Source: Tessaracoccus oleiagri (GTDB lineage: Bacteria; Actinomycetota; Actinomycetes; Propionibacteriales; Propionibacteriaceae). From it: DNA of 64,000 nt. This document shows positions 51,873 through 60,820 of this stretch, piece after piece. Position 1 is the stretch's first letter, and the number at the start of each line of letters is the position of its first letter. Under the pieces are notes generated by a model. The model was given only the letters and a program-made list of their open reading frames with translations, was not told the DNA's origin and ran no database searches. The stretch covers positions 107,872 to 171,871 of the forward strand of contig NZ_FNGP01000006.1 in NCBI RefSeq assembly GCF_900103275.1, written 5' to 3'. Both the position numbers and the translations under genes were made by a program.

Positions 51873-51912
51873 CGGTTGGAACACTGGGGTCAACGAGCTT
51901 GAAGGAGAACCG

Positions 51913-53298
51913 ATGAGCGACACCCCAAACCCCTGGAACGACGACCACCGCCGCGCCGACACCGGCCCGCAGGGCCAGCCCTCGGCGAACGCGCCGCGGT
52001 ACCAGGAGCGGCCGCAGTTCCAGCAGGGTCCGCAGTACCCGCAGGGGCAGCAGGCCGGAGCGTCGTACCCTCGCCCGGAGTTCCAGACGAGGCCGACCTC
52101 CCAGCCGTGGCAGGGCCAGCCCTCCATGGGCGGCGGCTACCGCCCGCCCATGCAGCAGTCCTACGGGCCCCAGCCGCAACCCAGCCGGTCCCCGCAGAAG
52201 AAGGGCAGCGGCAAGCTCGCCGCCGGCTTCGTCGGTGTCGCGCTGCTGGCCGCCGGCGTCGGGGCGGGCTCCGGCATCGTCGCGGACCGGTACTGGAACA
52301 CGTCCGAGCCTGCGGTCACGAGCACGCAGGAGGAGCAGGGCACCGGCACCACCACGGTCGTCCAGGCCGACCCGAACGCGCCTGACTGGGCCACGGTCGC
52401 CGACGTGGCCAGCAAGTCGGTCGTGGCGATCCAGGTGGCTACCGCGCAGGGCGGCGGCCAGGGCTCGGGCGTCGTCATCGACACCGACGGCAACATCATC
52501 ACGAACAACCACGTGGTCAACGGGGCACGGCAGATCCTCGTCACCCTCGGCGACGAGTCGTTCCAGGCCGAGCTGGTCGGCACCGACCCGGCGACGGACC
52601 TCGCGGTCATCCGCCTCACCGACCCGCCCGAGGACCTCACCCCGATCGCGATCGGCGACTCCAACGCCCTCGTGGTCGGCGACCCGGTGATGGCGATCGG
52701 CAACCCGCTGGGCCTGTCCGGCACCGTCACCACGGGCATCGTCTCCGCGCTCGACCGGCCCGTCACCACCCAGGCCGTCGGCGCGTCCAACCGCGACACG
52801 GTCGTCACCGCCGCCATCCAGACCAACGCGGCCATCAACCCGGGCAACTCCGGCGGCGCGCTGGTCAACAGCTCGGGCGAGCTCGTGGGCATCACGACGT
52901 CGATCGCGTCGCTGCCGGGCTCCTCGTCGGGCGGCCAGGCCGGCAACATCGGCATCGGCTTCGCCATCGGCTCCGACCAGGCCCAGCACGTCGCCGAGCA
53001 GCTCCTCGAGGACGGCACCGCGCAGCACCCGCAGGTGGGCGTCACCGCCCGCGACGTGCAGGAGGTGGGCACCATGGGCGCCGAGGTCGTCACCGTCGTC
53101 CCAGGTTCCCCCGCCGCCGAGGGCGGCCTCCAGCCCGGTGACGTGATCACGGCCATCAACGACCGCACGGTGTCCTCGACGAGCCAGCTCGTCGGCCTGG
53201 TCCGGGCCCAGAAGGTGGGTGAGCCGATCACCGTGACCTACGTGCGGGGCGGTGAGGAATCCACGGTGGAGGTCACACCCGTTGCGGCAAGCGAGTAG
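51913..53298 (+). CDS. HtrA/DegP-type serine protease with PDZ domain
   Basis: This 461-residue membrane-anchored envelope protease has a Gln/Pro-rich cytoplasmic tail (residues 1-95) and one membrane helix (about 103-125). A trypsin-like domain follows with catalytic H200 (NNHVV), D229 (ATDLAVI) and S313 (GNSGGAL), then a PDZ domain (GSPAAEGGLQPGDVITAIN). It matches the actinobacterial PepD/HtrA group involved in envelope stress. GAAGGAG precedes the ATG. Confidence 0.92.
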   Translation: MSDTPNPWNDDHRRADTGPQGQPSANAPRYQERPQFQQGPQYPQGQQAGASYPRPEFQTRPTSQPWQGQPSMGGGYRPPMQQSYGPQPQPSRSPQKKGSGKLAAGFVGVALLAAGVGAGSGIVADRYWNTSEPAVTSTQEEQGTGTTTVVQADPNAPDWATVADVASKSVVAIQVATAQGGGQGSGVVIDTDGNIITNNHVVNGARQILVTLGDESFQAELVGTDPATDLAVIRLTDPPEDLTPIAIGDSNALVVGDPVMAIGNPLGLSGTVTTGIVSALDRPVTTQAVGASNRDTVVTAAIQTNAAINPGNSGGALVNSSGELVGITTSIASLPGSSSGGQAGNIGIGFAIGSDQAQHVAEQLLEDGTAQHPQVGVTARDVQEVGTMGAEVVTVVPGSPAAEGGLQPGDVITAINDRTVSSTSQLVGLVRAQKVGEPITVTYVRGGEESTVEVTPVAASE

Positions 53299-53315
53299 GT
53301 CGCTAGGCTGAGGCA

Positions 53316-54179
53316 ATGCCCATCCGCGTGACGTTCGCCTCGACCGACCCGCTCTCCGACGCCCTGGTCGGACTCGCGGACCCCGAGCGCATCGTGAAGA
53401 CCGAGACGACGTTCGGCCACGCGGTCCACGCCTTCACCGAGCACGACGACCCCGAACGACTCCGCGCCGAACTGGCCGCGGCGGCGGACGGGGTCGCCGT
53501 CGCCGTGATCGACGGGGCGCTCGCGACGGAGGACGCGCGGCTGATCCTGTGCGACGTCGACTCCACCCTCACGACCACGGAGGCTGTGGACCTGCTGGCC
53601 GAGTACGCGGGCGCGGGCGACGAGGTCGCCGCGATCACCGAGGCCGCGATGCGGGGGGAGATCGACTTCGAGCAGTCGCTGCGCCGCCGCGTCGCCACCC
53701 TGAAGGGCCTCCCCACGTCGGTGTTCGAGGAGGTCTACCCGCGGATGACGCTCAGCCCGGGCGCGCACGAGCTGATCGCGTCCGCCAAGGAGCGGGGCGC
53801 GAAGGTGGGGGTCACGTCGGGCGGGTTCACGCACCTGGTGGGGCCGCTCGCCGAGGAGCTGGGGCTCGACTTCATGCACGCCAACCAGTTGGAGATCGTG
53901 AGCCACGGCGGCGGCGAGTTCCTCACGGGCAACGTGATCGGGAAGGTCGTGGACAAGCTGCAGAAGTCGCTGGACCTGCGCGCCTTCGCGTTCCGGCAGG
54001 GTGTGCCGATGACGCACACGGTGGCGGTCGGTGACGGCGCGAACGACCTCAAGATGCTGGCGACGGCGGCGCTCGGCGTCGCGTACTGCGCGAAGCCGGT
54101 GGCGGCGCTGCAGGCCGACGTCGCGATCCCGTTCAAGCGGCTGGACGCCGTCGCGGCGTTCGCCTTCCCGCAGGCGTAA
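53316..54179 (+). CDS. serB: Phosphoserine phosphatase
   Basis: This 287-residue HAD phosphatase completes serine synthesis. The catalytic motif DVDSTLT, GVTSGGFTHLV, KLQKSLDL and GDGANDLKML are standard SerB sequences. An N-terminal extension of about 75 residues replaces the ACT-like region. It is convergent with the DUF2277 gene. Confidence 0.93.
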   Translation: MPIRVTFASTDPLSDALVGLADPERIVKTETTFGHAVHAFTEHDDPERLRAELAAAADGVAVAVIDGALATEDARLILCDVDSTLTTTEAVDLLAEYAGAGDEVAAITEAAMRGEIDFEQSLRRRVATLKGLPTSVFEEVYPRMTLSPGAHELIASAKERGAKVGVTSGGFTHLVGPLAEELGLDFMHANQLEIVSHGGGEFLTGNVIGKVVDKLQKSLDLRAFAFRQGVPMTHTVAVGDGANDLKMLATAALGVAYCAKPVAALQADVAIPFKRLDAVAAFAFPQA

Positions 54180-54187
54180 GCCCCGGC

Positions 54188-54460
54188 TCAGGCGGTCGCG
54201 AACCGCTTCGCGCTGCGGGCCCTGGCCTTCGCCGCCTCCACCTCACGGTCCTTGGGCGGCGCGTTGGTGACGAGGTCGTCGAGCAGGTGCATGGTGGCGT
54301 GCGCGATCTCGGCCACGGCACGGTCGAAGGCTTCCTGGTTGGCCGCCGACGGCTTGTTCATCCCGCTGACCTTGCGGACGTACTGCAGCGCCGCCGCCTG
54401 CACCTCGTCAGTGGTGGCGTGGGGCTCGAAGTTGTGCAGGGGTCTGATGTTTCGGCACAT
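54188..54460 (-). CDS. DUF2277 family protein
   Basis: This 90-residue protein matches DUF2277 nearly along its whole length: MCRNIRPLHNFEPHATTDEV, LQYVRKVSG, a helical middle, LLDDLVTNAPPKDREVE and an Ala/Arg-rich end. The function of this widespread actinobacterial family is unknown. ATG 54460 begins the conserved MCRNI start. Confidence 0.85.
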   Translation of the reverse strand: MCRNIRPLHNFEPHATTDEVQAAALQYVRKVSGMNKPSAANQEAFDRAVAEIAHATMHLLDDLVTNAPPKDREVEAAKARARSAKRFATA

Positions 54461-54505
54461 GCGCCCATGGTCGCACGGGCGCATGCGCCGGGAACAGGGC
54501 TGCGG

Positions 54506-55597
54506 TCAGCCGAAGCGCCAGAGCTCGTGGGAGCCGCCGCCACCGGGACCCGTGTACAGCGGGGACCCGGTGAGGTGCTTCCGCCCCGCCGGTTCCTGCC
54601 AGGCGGCGAGCGACTCGGCCGGCGGCGGCAGGTCGGGGTCGTTCACGACGAGGCTGCCGTCGATGTAGGTGCCCGACGGTCCGGGGATGAGCCCGAGGAA
54701 GTACAGCTCGCGGTCGTCGACGAATCCCTGCGCGAACAAGTCGCGGGCGTAGGCCCACAGGTTCGGGTAGTCCTGCACGCGCTTGGTGTGCTCCTCGCCG
54801 AAGATCTTCGCGATGCCCGGCCGGTAGCCGCGCTCGTAGGACGAGAGGGTGATGAACAGCCGCACGTCGGAGTCGGTGAGGCGGTCGCCGAAGAGGTAGC
54901 GGCGGGAGGCGAGGCGGAAGTCGTAGTCCGCGAGTCGCGCCTCGAAGATCGTCTTGGCGGCCCGGGCGGCGCCCTCGCTGGTGGCGAAGAGGACCTTGTA
55001 GGTGCCGTTGTTGACGTCGTCGAAGAGCTGCTGGTTGAGCAGATCGATCTCGGGGCGGAGTTCCTCGGGGTACAGGTCGGGGGCGCCGTCGGCGTGGAAC
55101 GGCTTCCAGGCGGTCTCCCAGTCGATGCTCATCAGGTGGTAGTTGTTCGTCACCACGAGCCCGGTCTCGGCGTCCAGCACCGTCGGCGACGTGCCGCGAC
55201 CCACGAAGTCGGGGTCGGTGCGGCGGTAGAAGTCGTTGAGCAGGTCGGTGCCGAAGCGGTCGGCCAGATCGTTGCCGCTGGGCGCGATGCGCCAGCCCTT
55301 CTCGTCGCGCCCGGTCAGGAGGACGAACGGCACGGCCTCGCTCAGCCCGAGGAGCCGGAGCACGATCTGCTGGCGGCGGTTCCAGCCGCAGGCGGTGCTG
55401 CCGAGCAGCAGGTAGCGCCCGAGCTCGGGCTCGGCCTGGCCCGGCGCATCGCCGAAGCGGCGGGTGAAGTGGTTGCGCTGGCGGCGGAAGCCGCCGTCAG
55501 GCGTCTGCTCGGCCTGCGTCTCGGGGATCTTGCCCGTCTCCACGCAGGCCGGGCGGCTGAGGACGTCGGCTTCCAGGTCGCTCGAAAGGTTGGACAT
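54506..55597 (-). CDS. Glutathionyl-hydroquinone reductase-like protein (Xi-class GST fold)
   Basis: This 363-residue protein has an N-terminal thioredoxin-like domain with GSTACGWNRRQQIVLRLLGL, where cysteine sits at the place of the CPWA motif of YqjG/ECM4. A C-terminal helical GST domain follows, with RYLFGDRLTDSDVRLFITL and YPNLWAYARDLF. YqjG/ECM4 proteins reduce S-conjugated hydroquinones. Actinobacteria mostly use mycothiol, so the thiol partner is uncertain. Confidence 0.82.
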   Translation of the reverse strand: MSNLSSDLEADVLSRPACVETGKIPETQAEQTPDGGFRRQRNHFTRRFGDAPGQAEPELGRYLLLGSTACGWNRRQQIVLRLLGLSEAVPFVLLTGRDEKGWRIAPSGNDLADRFGTDLLNDFYRRTDPDFVGRGTSPTVLDAETGLVVTNNYHLMSIDWETAWKPFHADGAPDLYPEELRPEIDLLNQQLFDDVNNGTYKVLFATSEGAARAAKTIFEARLADYDFRLASRRYLFGDRLTDSDVRLFITLSSYERGYRPGIAKIFGEEHTKRVQDYPNLWAYARDLFAQGFVDDRELYFLGLIPGPSGTYIDGSLVVNDPDLPPPAESLAAWQEPAGRKHLTGSPLYTGPGGGGSHELWRFG

Positions 55598-55702
55598 CAG
55601 GACGATCCTCCCGTGTTGGTCGTCGGCCGGGCGGTGCGTGGTTCACCGTCCTCTGCGTGGTGACAAGGGTACGCTCGAATTCCGCGCCGGGAGGAACGCC
55701 AT

Positions 55703-56638
55703 ATGACTGATCGCTGGGACCAGGACCACATTCCCACCGAGCGCATCCCGGTCGTCCCGCCTGTGGAGCTGACCCGCGAGATGCCGCCGGTGCCCCCGTC
55801 GCCGGTGCCCAGGCTGCAGCGGCGCCCGCCGTACGGCGCGATCGTGCGACGCCTCGTGACGCGGTTCCCGTCGGTGGTCGGGCTGCTGCTGGTGGCCGCC
55901 TGGTGGAGCGGCATCCTCGCCTCGGGCGAACGGCCCACGCTCAGCGACTTCGCGATCCCACCGGTGGAGGCGCTGCTGCTGTGGGCGGGGCTGTTCACGC
56001 TGGTCGCGACGGGCGCCGACGTGGCCGGCTGGTGGCTCGTGCCGGGGAGACGTCGGCTGCCCAGCCGGCTCCTGGCGCACTGGCTGGCCCTCGCGGTCGT
56101 CGTGCTGCGCCCGATCCATTTCCGGGGCCGCGACATCGAGGCGATCGCCGACACCGCGGGTTGGCTGCTGGGCGCCTACCTTCTGGGGTTGGCGGCGACC
56201 GTGGCGGTCGAGCGCTGGTTGCCGCACGACCGGCCGCCCACCAAGGGAGCCGCGGACCTGGCGTCGGTGCTGCTCGGCGTGACGGCCGGGATGCTCGCGG
56301 CGCTGCCGTTCACCGGCCTCGACTTCCTGCTCACGCGCTGGTCGCGCCCCGCCTACGACCGGGTCCTCGGCTGGATCGACCCGGGTCTCGGCGACGGCGG
56401 CGAGGGCACCGGGCTGGCCCTGGTCGGGCTCGTCGTGGCGTTCGCGGTGCTGGTGTTCGTGCGACGGTGGCGCGGGCTCGGCCGTCGGCTCTCGTACGTG
56501 CCCGCGCTGGTGGTGGCGCTGCTGCTCGTCGCCCTCGTGCTCTGGTACCCGCTGGCGACGTGGACGGGCACGATGTTCGGGATCCCGGTGTGGTTCACGC
56601 TGGTCGCGGCCAGGGAGCGGATCCAGGCGCCCCGGTAG
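55703..56638 (+). CDS. Hypothetical polytopic membrane protein
   Basis: This 311-residue protein has a Pro-rich cytoplasmic start (residues 1-45) and about seven hydrophobic segments. Pairs lie around residues 55-75, 85-105, 145-165, 190-210, 240-255 and 265-285. No known family is recognised. It is followed 32 bases later by an M20 amidohydrolase with its own ribosome-binding site. Confidence 0.6.
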   Translation: MTDRWDQDHIPTERIPVVPPVELTREMPPVPPSPVPRLQRRPPYGAIVRRLVTRFPSVVGLLLVAAWWSGILASGERPTLSDFAIPPVEALLLWAGLFTLVATGADVAGWWLVPGRRRLPSRLLAHWLALAVVVLRPIHFRGRDIEAIADTAGWLLGAYLLGLAATVAVERWLPHDRPPTKGAADLASVLLGVTAGMLAALPFTGLDFLLTRWSRPAYDRVLGWIDPGLGDGGEGTGLALVGLVVAFAVLVFVRRWRGLGRRLSYVPALVVALLLVALVLWYPLATWTGTMFGIPVWFTLVAARERIQAPR

Positions 56639-56670
56639 GGTTGGTCCTGTTCGTCCAGGAGGTTTGCACC

Positions 56671-57840
56671 ATGTCCGAGCTCGTCGAGCTTCGTCGCCAG
56701 TTCCACCGGATCCCCGAGGTCGGGCTGCACCTGCCGCAGACCCAAGCGCTCGTGCTGGAGGCCCTGGAGGGGCTTCCGCTGGAGATCACGCTCGGCAAGT
56801 CGCTGTCGAGCGTCGTCGCGGTGCTGCGCGGCGGGAGGGCCACTGACGGGAAGCGCCCCGTCGTGCTGCTGCGCGGCGACATGGATGCGCTGCCCGTGCA
56901 GGAGGCCACCGGCCTCGACTTCGCCTCCACCAACGGCAACATGCACGCGTGCGGCCACGACCTGCACATGACCATGCTCATCGGCGCCGCGCGCGAGCTG
57001 AGCGCCCGCCGCGACGAGCTCGCCGGCGACGTCGTCTTCATGTTCCAGCCGGGCGAGGAGATGGTCGACGGGGCGAGCTACATGCTCGACGAGGGCGTCC
57101 TCGACGCGGCCGGCGCCCGGCCCGACGCCGCCTACGCGATCCACGTCTGGGCGGGGATGGAGCCCCACGGCACGTTCACCACGAAGCCGGGCACGACGAT
57201 GGCCTCCCACGATGTGGTGCGGGTGCGCTACGTCGGCAAGGGCGGCCATGGGTCCGTGCCTCACACCGCCGTCGACCCCGTGCCCCCGATCGCCGAGCTG
57301 GTCACGGCGTCGCACGCGATGGTCACCCGCCAGTTCGACGCGTTCGAGCCCGTCGTGGTGACGATCGGCCGCCTGTCGGCCGGGACGGCCGCGAACGTCA
57401 TCCCGGAGTACGCGGAGCTGGACGCGTCGATCCGCACGTTCTCGCCCGAGTCGCGCGAGAAGGTCATCGCCCGCCTCGAGCGGCTGGCCCGCGGCATCGC
57501 CGACGCCCACGGCGTCGAGTGCGAGCTCACCAACCCGCAGTCGTACCCGCCCACCGTCAACGACCACGCCGAGGCGGACTTCGTCGGCGCGATGGTCTCG
57601 GAGCTGTTCGGCGACGAGCGGCACGTGAGGTGGGAGAACTCGCTGACCAGCTCGGAGGACTTCTCGCGGGTGCTGCAGGAGGTGCCGGGCTGCTTCTTCG
57701 GGCTGAGCGCCTGCCCGCCCGACGCCGACCCGGCCACCGTGCCGTTCAACCACTCCGCCTATGCGGTCTTCGACGACGCGGTCCTCGAGGACGGCGTCCG
57801 GGTGTTCACCGAGCTCACGCTCCGCAAGCTCGCGGGGTAG
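56671..57840 (+). CDS. M20 family amidohydrolase
   Basis: This 389-residue zinc peptidase-like enzyme of the aminoacylase/hippurate-hydrolase group has LRRQFHRIPEVGLHLPQT at the start and metal ligands in LRGDMDALPV, MHACGHDLHM and FQPGEEMVDGA. A dimerisation-domain histidine lies in GKGGHGSVPH, and the C-terminal NHSAYAVFDD is typical. It probably removes acyl groups from amino acids. AGGAGG precedes the ATG. Confidence 0.88.
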   Translation: MSELVELRRQFHRIPEVGLHLPQTQALVLEALEGLPLEITLGKSLSSVVAVLRGGRATDGKRPVVLLRGDMDALPVQEATGLDFASTNGNMHACGHDLHMTMLIGAARELSARRDELAGDVVFMFQPGEEMVDGASYMLDEGVLDAAGARPDAAYAIHVWAGMEPHGTFTTKPGTTMASHDVVRVRYVGKGGHGSVPHTAVDPVPPIAELVTASHAMVTRQFDAFEPVVVTIGRLSAGTAANVIPEYAELDASIRTFSPESREKVIARLERLARGIADAHGVECELTNPQSYPPTVNDHAEADFVGAMVSELFGDERHVRWENSLTSSEDFSRVLQEVPGCFFGLSACPPDADPATVPFNHSAYAVFDDAVLEDGVRVFTELTLRKLAG

Positions 57841-57851
57841 GTTTGGCGACG

Positions 57852-58421
57852 ATGCCGAAGGAGATCGCCACGCTGCCGCCGCTGGCGGAGCTGAAGAACG
57901 AGACGCCGCTGAGCCCGCGCACGGGCGAGCCGCGGCGTCCGGCGGCGGTTGCCGTCGCGGCCGTGGTGCTGTACCTGGCGGTGGCTGCGGTGGCGTTCAG
58001 CTACGGCTGGCACTGGTTCCGGGCGGCCTACTCGGAGACGTACCCGGGCAGCGCGCACCTGACCGTGTGGCTGGAGCCGGAGCCGGGGAAGTGGGTGTCG
58101 CTGTTCCTGGAGTTCGTCTACGCAGGCCTCGTCGGGCTCACCGGGGCCGCGGCCGGCGTCGTCGGCTTCCACGCCTGGAACGGGGAGCGCTGGACGCGCT
58201 GGGGCGGGCTGGTCGCGCTGGCGCTGACCGGGCTACTGGCGGGGCTCGTCAACCTCTGGGCGCTGATCGCGCTCGGGCTCGTGGTGTTGGGGCTGGCGCT
58301 GCTGTTCACGCCGCCGGTGGGCCGCTATTTCCGTGAATGGGACGACGTGCGGTCGCGGTCCGAGCCGCGCTACCGCCGGCCCACCGCCGTCGTCTACGGC
58401 CGGCTGCCGCGCTACCGCTAG
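57852..58421 (+). CDS. Hypothetical membrane protein
   Basis: This 189-residue protein has three hydrophobic segments (about residues 35-58, 88-110, 120-150) and basic ends. No family is recognised. It starts 11 bases after the M20 gene. Its stop codon overlaps the ribosome-binding site AGGAG of the following PemK-like gene, which suggests co-expression. Confidence 0.6.
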   Translation: MPKEIATLPPLAELKNETPLSPRTGEPRRPAAVAVAAVVLYLAVAAVAFSYGWHWFRAAYSETYPGSAHLTVWLEPEPGKWVSLFLEFVYAGLVGLTGAAAGVVGFHAWNGERWTRWGGLVALALTGLLAGLVNLWALIALGLVVLGLALLFTPPVGRYFREWDDVRSRSEPRYRRPTAVVYGRLPRYR

Positions 58422-58429
58422 GAGTACCC

Positions 58430-58975
58430 GTGAACTGGCAACGGCTGATGAAGCGCCTCGTCGTCGAGGGCATCCGCGAGGCGGGCAGGCAGGCGACGAA
58501 GCGTCGCCCGTCGGGGTTGGAGGAGCCGAAGGGCCGCCGCTACCAGCAGCCGGTCCCGCCGTCGCAGAGCGTCAACTACCCGGGCGACTTCTCTGGTGCC
58601 GTCGACCCCGTCTACGACCCCCACCCCGACGGGCTGCCCGACCCGGGCGAGATCGTGTGGACCTGGGTGCCGTACGAGGAGGACGTCACGAAGGGCAAGG
58701 ACCGCCCGGTCTTGCTCATCGGACGCGACGACCCGTGGCTGCTCGGGCTGCAGGTCACCAGCCAGGACCACGACCGCGATGCCGTCGCGGAGGCGCGGGA
58801 GGGGCGGTTCTGGGAGGACATCGGCGCGGGCGACTGGGACAACCGGCGGCGGCCGTCGGAGGTGCGGGTCAACCGGCTCATCCGTATCGACCCGAGCGCA
58901 GTACGCCGGATCGGGGCCGTGCTGGACGAGGAGACCTTCCAGCGGGTGGCGCGCGAAGTGCGGAAGCATACCTGA
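58430..58975 (+). CDS. PemK/MazF-like toxin-fold protein with N-terminal extension
   Basis: This 181-residue protein has a PemK/MazF-like C-terminal domain. PGEIVWTWVPYEED begins the barrel, KGKDRPVLLIGRDD carries the conserved lysine/arginine strand, and LQVTSQDHDRD and VRVNRLIRIDPSAVRRIG correspond to later strands. The first 65 residues form an extra basic segment. No small antitoxin gene lies directly upstream or downstream. GTG 58430 is preceded by AGGAG. Whether it is an active endoribonuclease cannot be told. Confidence 0.7.
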   Translation: MNWQRLMKRLVVEGIREAGRQATKRRPSGLEEPKGRRYQQPVPPSQSVNYPGDFSGAVDPVYDPHPDGLPDPGEIVWTWVPYEEDVTKGKDRPVLLIGRDDPWLLGLQVTSQDHDRDAVAEAREGRFWEDIGAGDWDNRRRPSEVRVNRLIRIDPSAVRRIGAVLDEETFQRVAREVRKHT

Positions 58976-59066
58976 GAAGTTTCAGCCATGGGTGAACTCC
59001 CGTGAGATTGGATTTCCGGGCCCCGCTCGCGGCTGATTCAATGGGACGGTCCCCCAGGAGGCTCAT

Positions 59067-60068
59067 TTGATCACAGTCACGGATCTCGTCAAGGAGTACC
59101 GCACCAAGCGCCGGTTCGTCCGCGCGCTCGACGGCGTCTCCCTGACCGTGCCGCAGGGGACGATCCACGGCATCATCGGGCACTCGGGCGCCGGCAAGTC
59201 GACGCTCGTGCGCTGCCTCGCGATGCTCGACCGCCCCACCAGCGGCAGCATCGTGATCCAGGACCAGGACCTGACGAAGGCCACCGACGCGAACCTGCGC
59301 AGGGCGCGGCGGCGCATCGGGCTCGTGTTCCAGCACGCCAACCTGTTCGACTCCCGCACCGTGGTGAGCAACGTCGCATACCCGCTGGAGATCGCCGGGG
59401 AGCCCAAGGCCCAGCGGATGGAGCGGGCGCGCGAGTTGCTGTCGCTCGTGGGTCTCTCGGACGCGGCGGAGGTGTACCCGTCGCAGCTCTCCGGCGGCAT
59501 GCGCCAGCGGGTCGGCATCGCGCGGGCGCTCGCGGTGGACCCGGACGTGCTGCTGTTCGACGAGCCCACCTCGGCCCTCGATCCCCGCACCACGGACGAG
59601 ATCCTCGAGCTGATCCTGAAACTACGTCGCCCCGACCTGGCCACCATCGTGATCACCCACGAGATGCACGTCGTGAAGAAGATCTGCGACTCGGTGTCGC
59701 TGCTGGAGCACGGCAGCATCGTCGAGTCCGGACCGCTGACCGAGGTGGTCTCGCGGCTCGACGGGCGGCTCAGCCAGATGCTGCTCGGGATCCCGCCGCA
59801 CGAGGACGACGTGCCGGGCACGCTGGTCGACGTGCTGAGCCGCGGCGCACAGGCGAACCAGCCCGTCGTCGCGCACACCTCGCGGCTGGTGGGTGCCGAG
59901 TTGGCGATCATCGCCGGCAGCGTCGAGCACCTTGCCGGGACCACGTTCTCGCACCTGCGGATCGCGGTGCCGGAGGGCACGGACGCACGGGTCGTCGTCG
60001 AGAAGCTCAAGGAGCAGGGCGCCGACGCGGCCCTCACCTCGGAGCTGGAGGAGGTGGTGGTGCCGTGA
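59067..60068 (+). CDS. metN: Methionine ABC transporter ATP-binding protein
   Basis: This 333-residue ATPase has Walker A GHSGAGKST, signature SQLSGGMRQRVGIARA, Walker B VLLFDEPTSALDP and the switch ITHEMHVVKKICD. A C-terminal NIL domain (about residues 260-333) senses methionine in this family. TTG start with CAGGAGG upstream. It overlaps metI by one base. Confidence 0.93.
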   Translation: MITVTDLVKEYRTKRRFVRALDGVSLTVPQGTIHGIIGHSGAGKSTLVRCLAMLDRPTSGSIVIQDQDLTKATDANLRRARRRIGLVFQHANLFDSRTVVSNVAYPLEIAGEPKAQRMERARELLSLVGLSDAAEVYPSQLSGGMRQRVGIARALAVDPDVLLFDEPTSALDPRTTDEILELILKLRRPDLATIVITHEMHVVKKICDSVSLLEHGSIVESGPLTEVVSRLDGRLSQMLLGIPPHEDDVPGTLVDVLSRGAQANQPVVAHTSRLVGAELAIIAGSVEHLAGTTFSHLRIAVPEGTDARVVVEKLKEQGADAALTSELEEVVVP

Positions 60069-60727
60069 TGGACGCCATCACCCCGCAGATGTGGGGCGCG
60101 ATCTGGGACGGGCTGCTGGAGACCCTGCAGATGGTGGGGATCTCCGGGGTGTTCACCGTGCTGTTCGGGCTGCCGCTCGGCATCGCGCTGTTCACGTTCA
60201 ACTCGCTCGGGTTCACCGGCCGGGTCGTCAACACGGTGCTCGGCGTGCTCGTCAACATCACCCGCTCCTTCCCGTACGCGATCCTCATGGTGTCGCTCAT
60301 CCCGCTGACGAAGATCCTCGTCGGCACGTCGATCGGGCCGATCGCGGCGAGCGTGTCGCTCACCATCGCGGCGGTGCCGTTCTTCGCACGGCTGGTCGAG
60401 ACGGCGCTGCGCGACGTGCACTCGGGCAAGACCGACGCGGCGTTCGCGATGGGCTCGTCGCGGATGCAGGTGATCCGGAAGGTGTGGCTGCCCGAGGCGA
60501 TGCCCACCCTGATCGCCGCGGTCACGACCACCATCGTCACCATCGTCGGCTACTCCGCCATGGCCGGACTCATCGGCGGCGGCGGCCTCGGCCGGCTCGC
60601 GTACAACTACGGCTACCAGCGCTTCATCCCCGAGGTGATGGTCGTGACGATCGTGATCCTGATCATCCTGGTCCAGCTGATCCAACTCGTCGGCGACCGC
60701 CTCAGCCGCGTCGTCGACCACCGCTAG
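60068..60727 (+). CDS. metI: Methionine ABC transporter permease
   Basis: This 219-residue permease has five hydrophobic segments. RSFPYAILMVSLIP and the EAA loop with AFAMGSSRMQVIRKVWLPEAMP are typical of MetI. The start overlaps the metN stop. A group of three hairpins separates it from metQ. Confidence 0.93.
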   Translation: MDAITPQMWGAIWDGLLETLQMVGISGVFTVLFGLPLGIALFTFNSLGFTGRVVNTVLGVLVNITRSFPYAILMVSLIPLTKILVGTSIGPIAASVSLTIAAVPFFARLVETALRDVHSGKTDAAFAMGSSRMQVIRKVWLPEAMPTLIAAVTTTIVTIVGYSAMAGLIGGGGLGRLAYNYGYQRFIPEVMVVTIVILIILVQLIQLVGDRLSRVVDHR

Positions 60728-60731
60728 GTCT

Positions 60732-60800
60732 CCCACTCCTAGTGGGTTGTCGGGCATCCCGCCCGACGAAAATGAAGAAACGGCCAACTTGTTGTTGGCC
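60732..60800 (+). promoter_or_regulatory. Three consecutive hairpins between metI and metQ
   Basis: CCCACT/AGTGGG (60732-60746), GTCGGGC/GCCCGAC (60749-60767) and GGCCAAC/GTTGGCC (60782-60800) are perfect stems with loops of 3, 5 and 5 bases. They lie in the 93-base gap before metQ. Adjustment of mRNA stability or partial termination is likely. Confidence 0.6.
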
Positions 60801-60820
60801 CCGAGCAAAGGAATCCTCCT

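Noticed and set aside
58976..59066. SAM riboswitch before metN.
   Set aside because: I looked for SAM-I and other SAM riboswitch core motifs in the 91-base leader and saw none. A covariance-model search would settle it.
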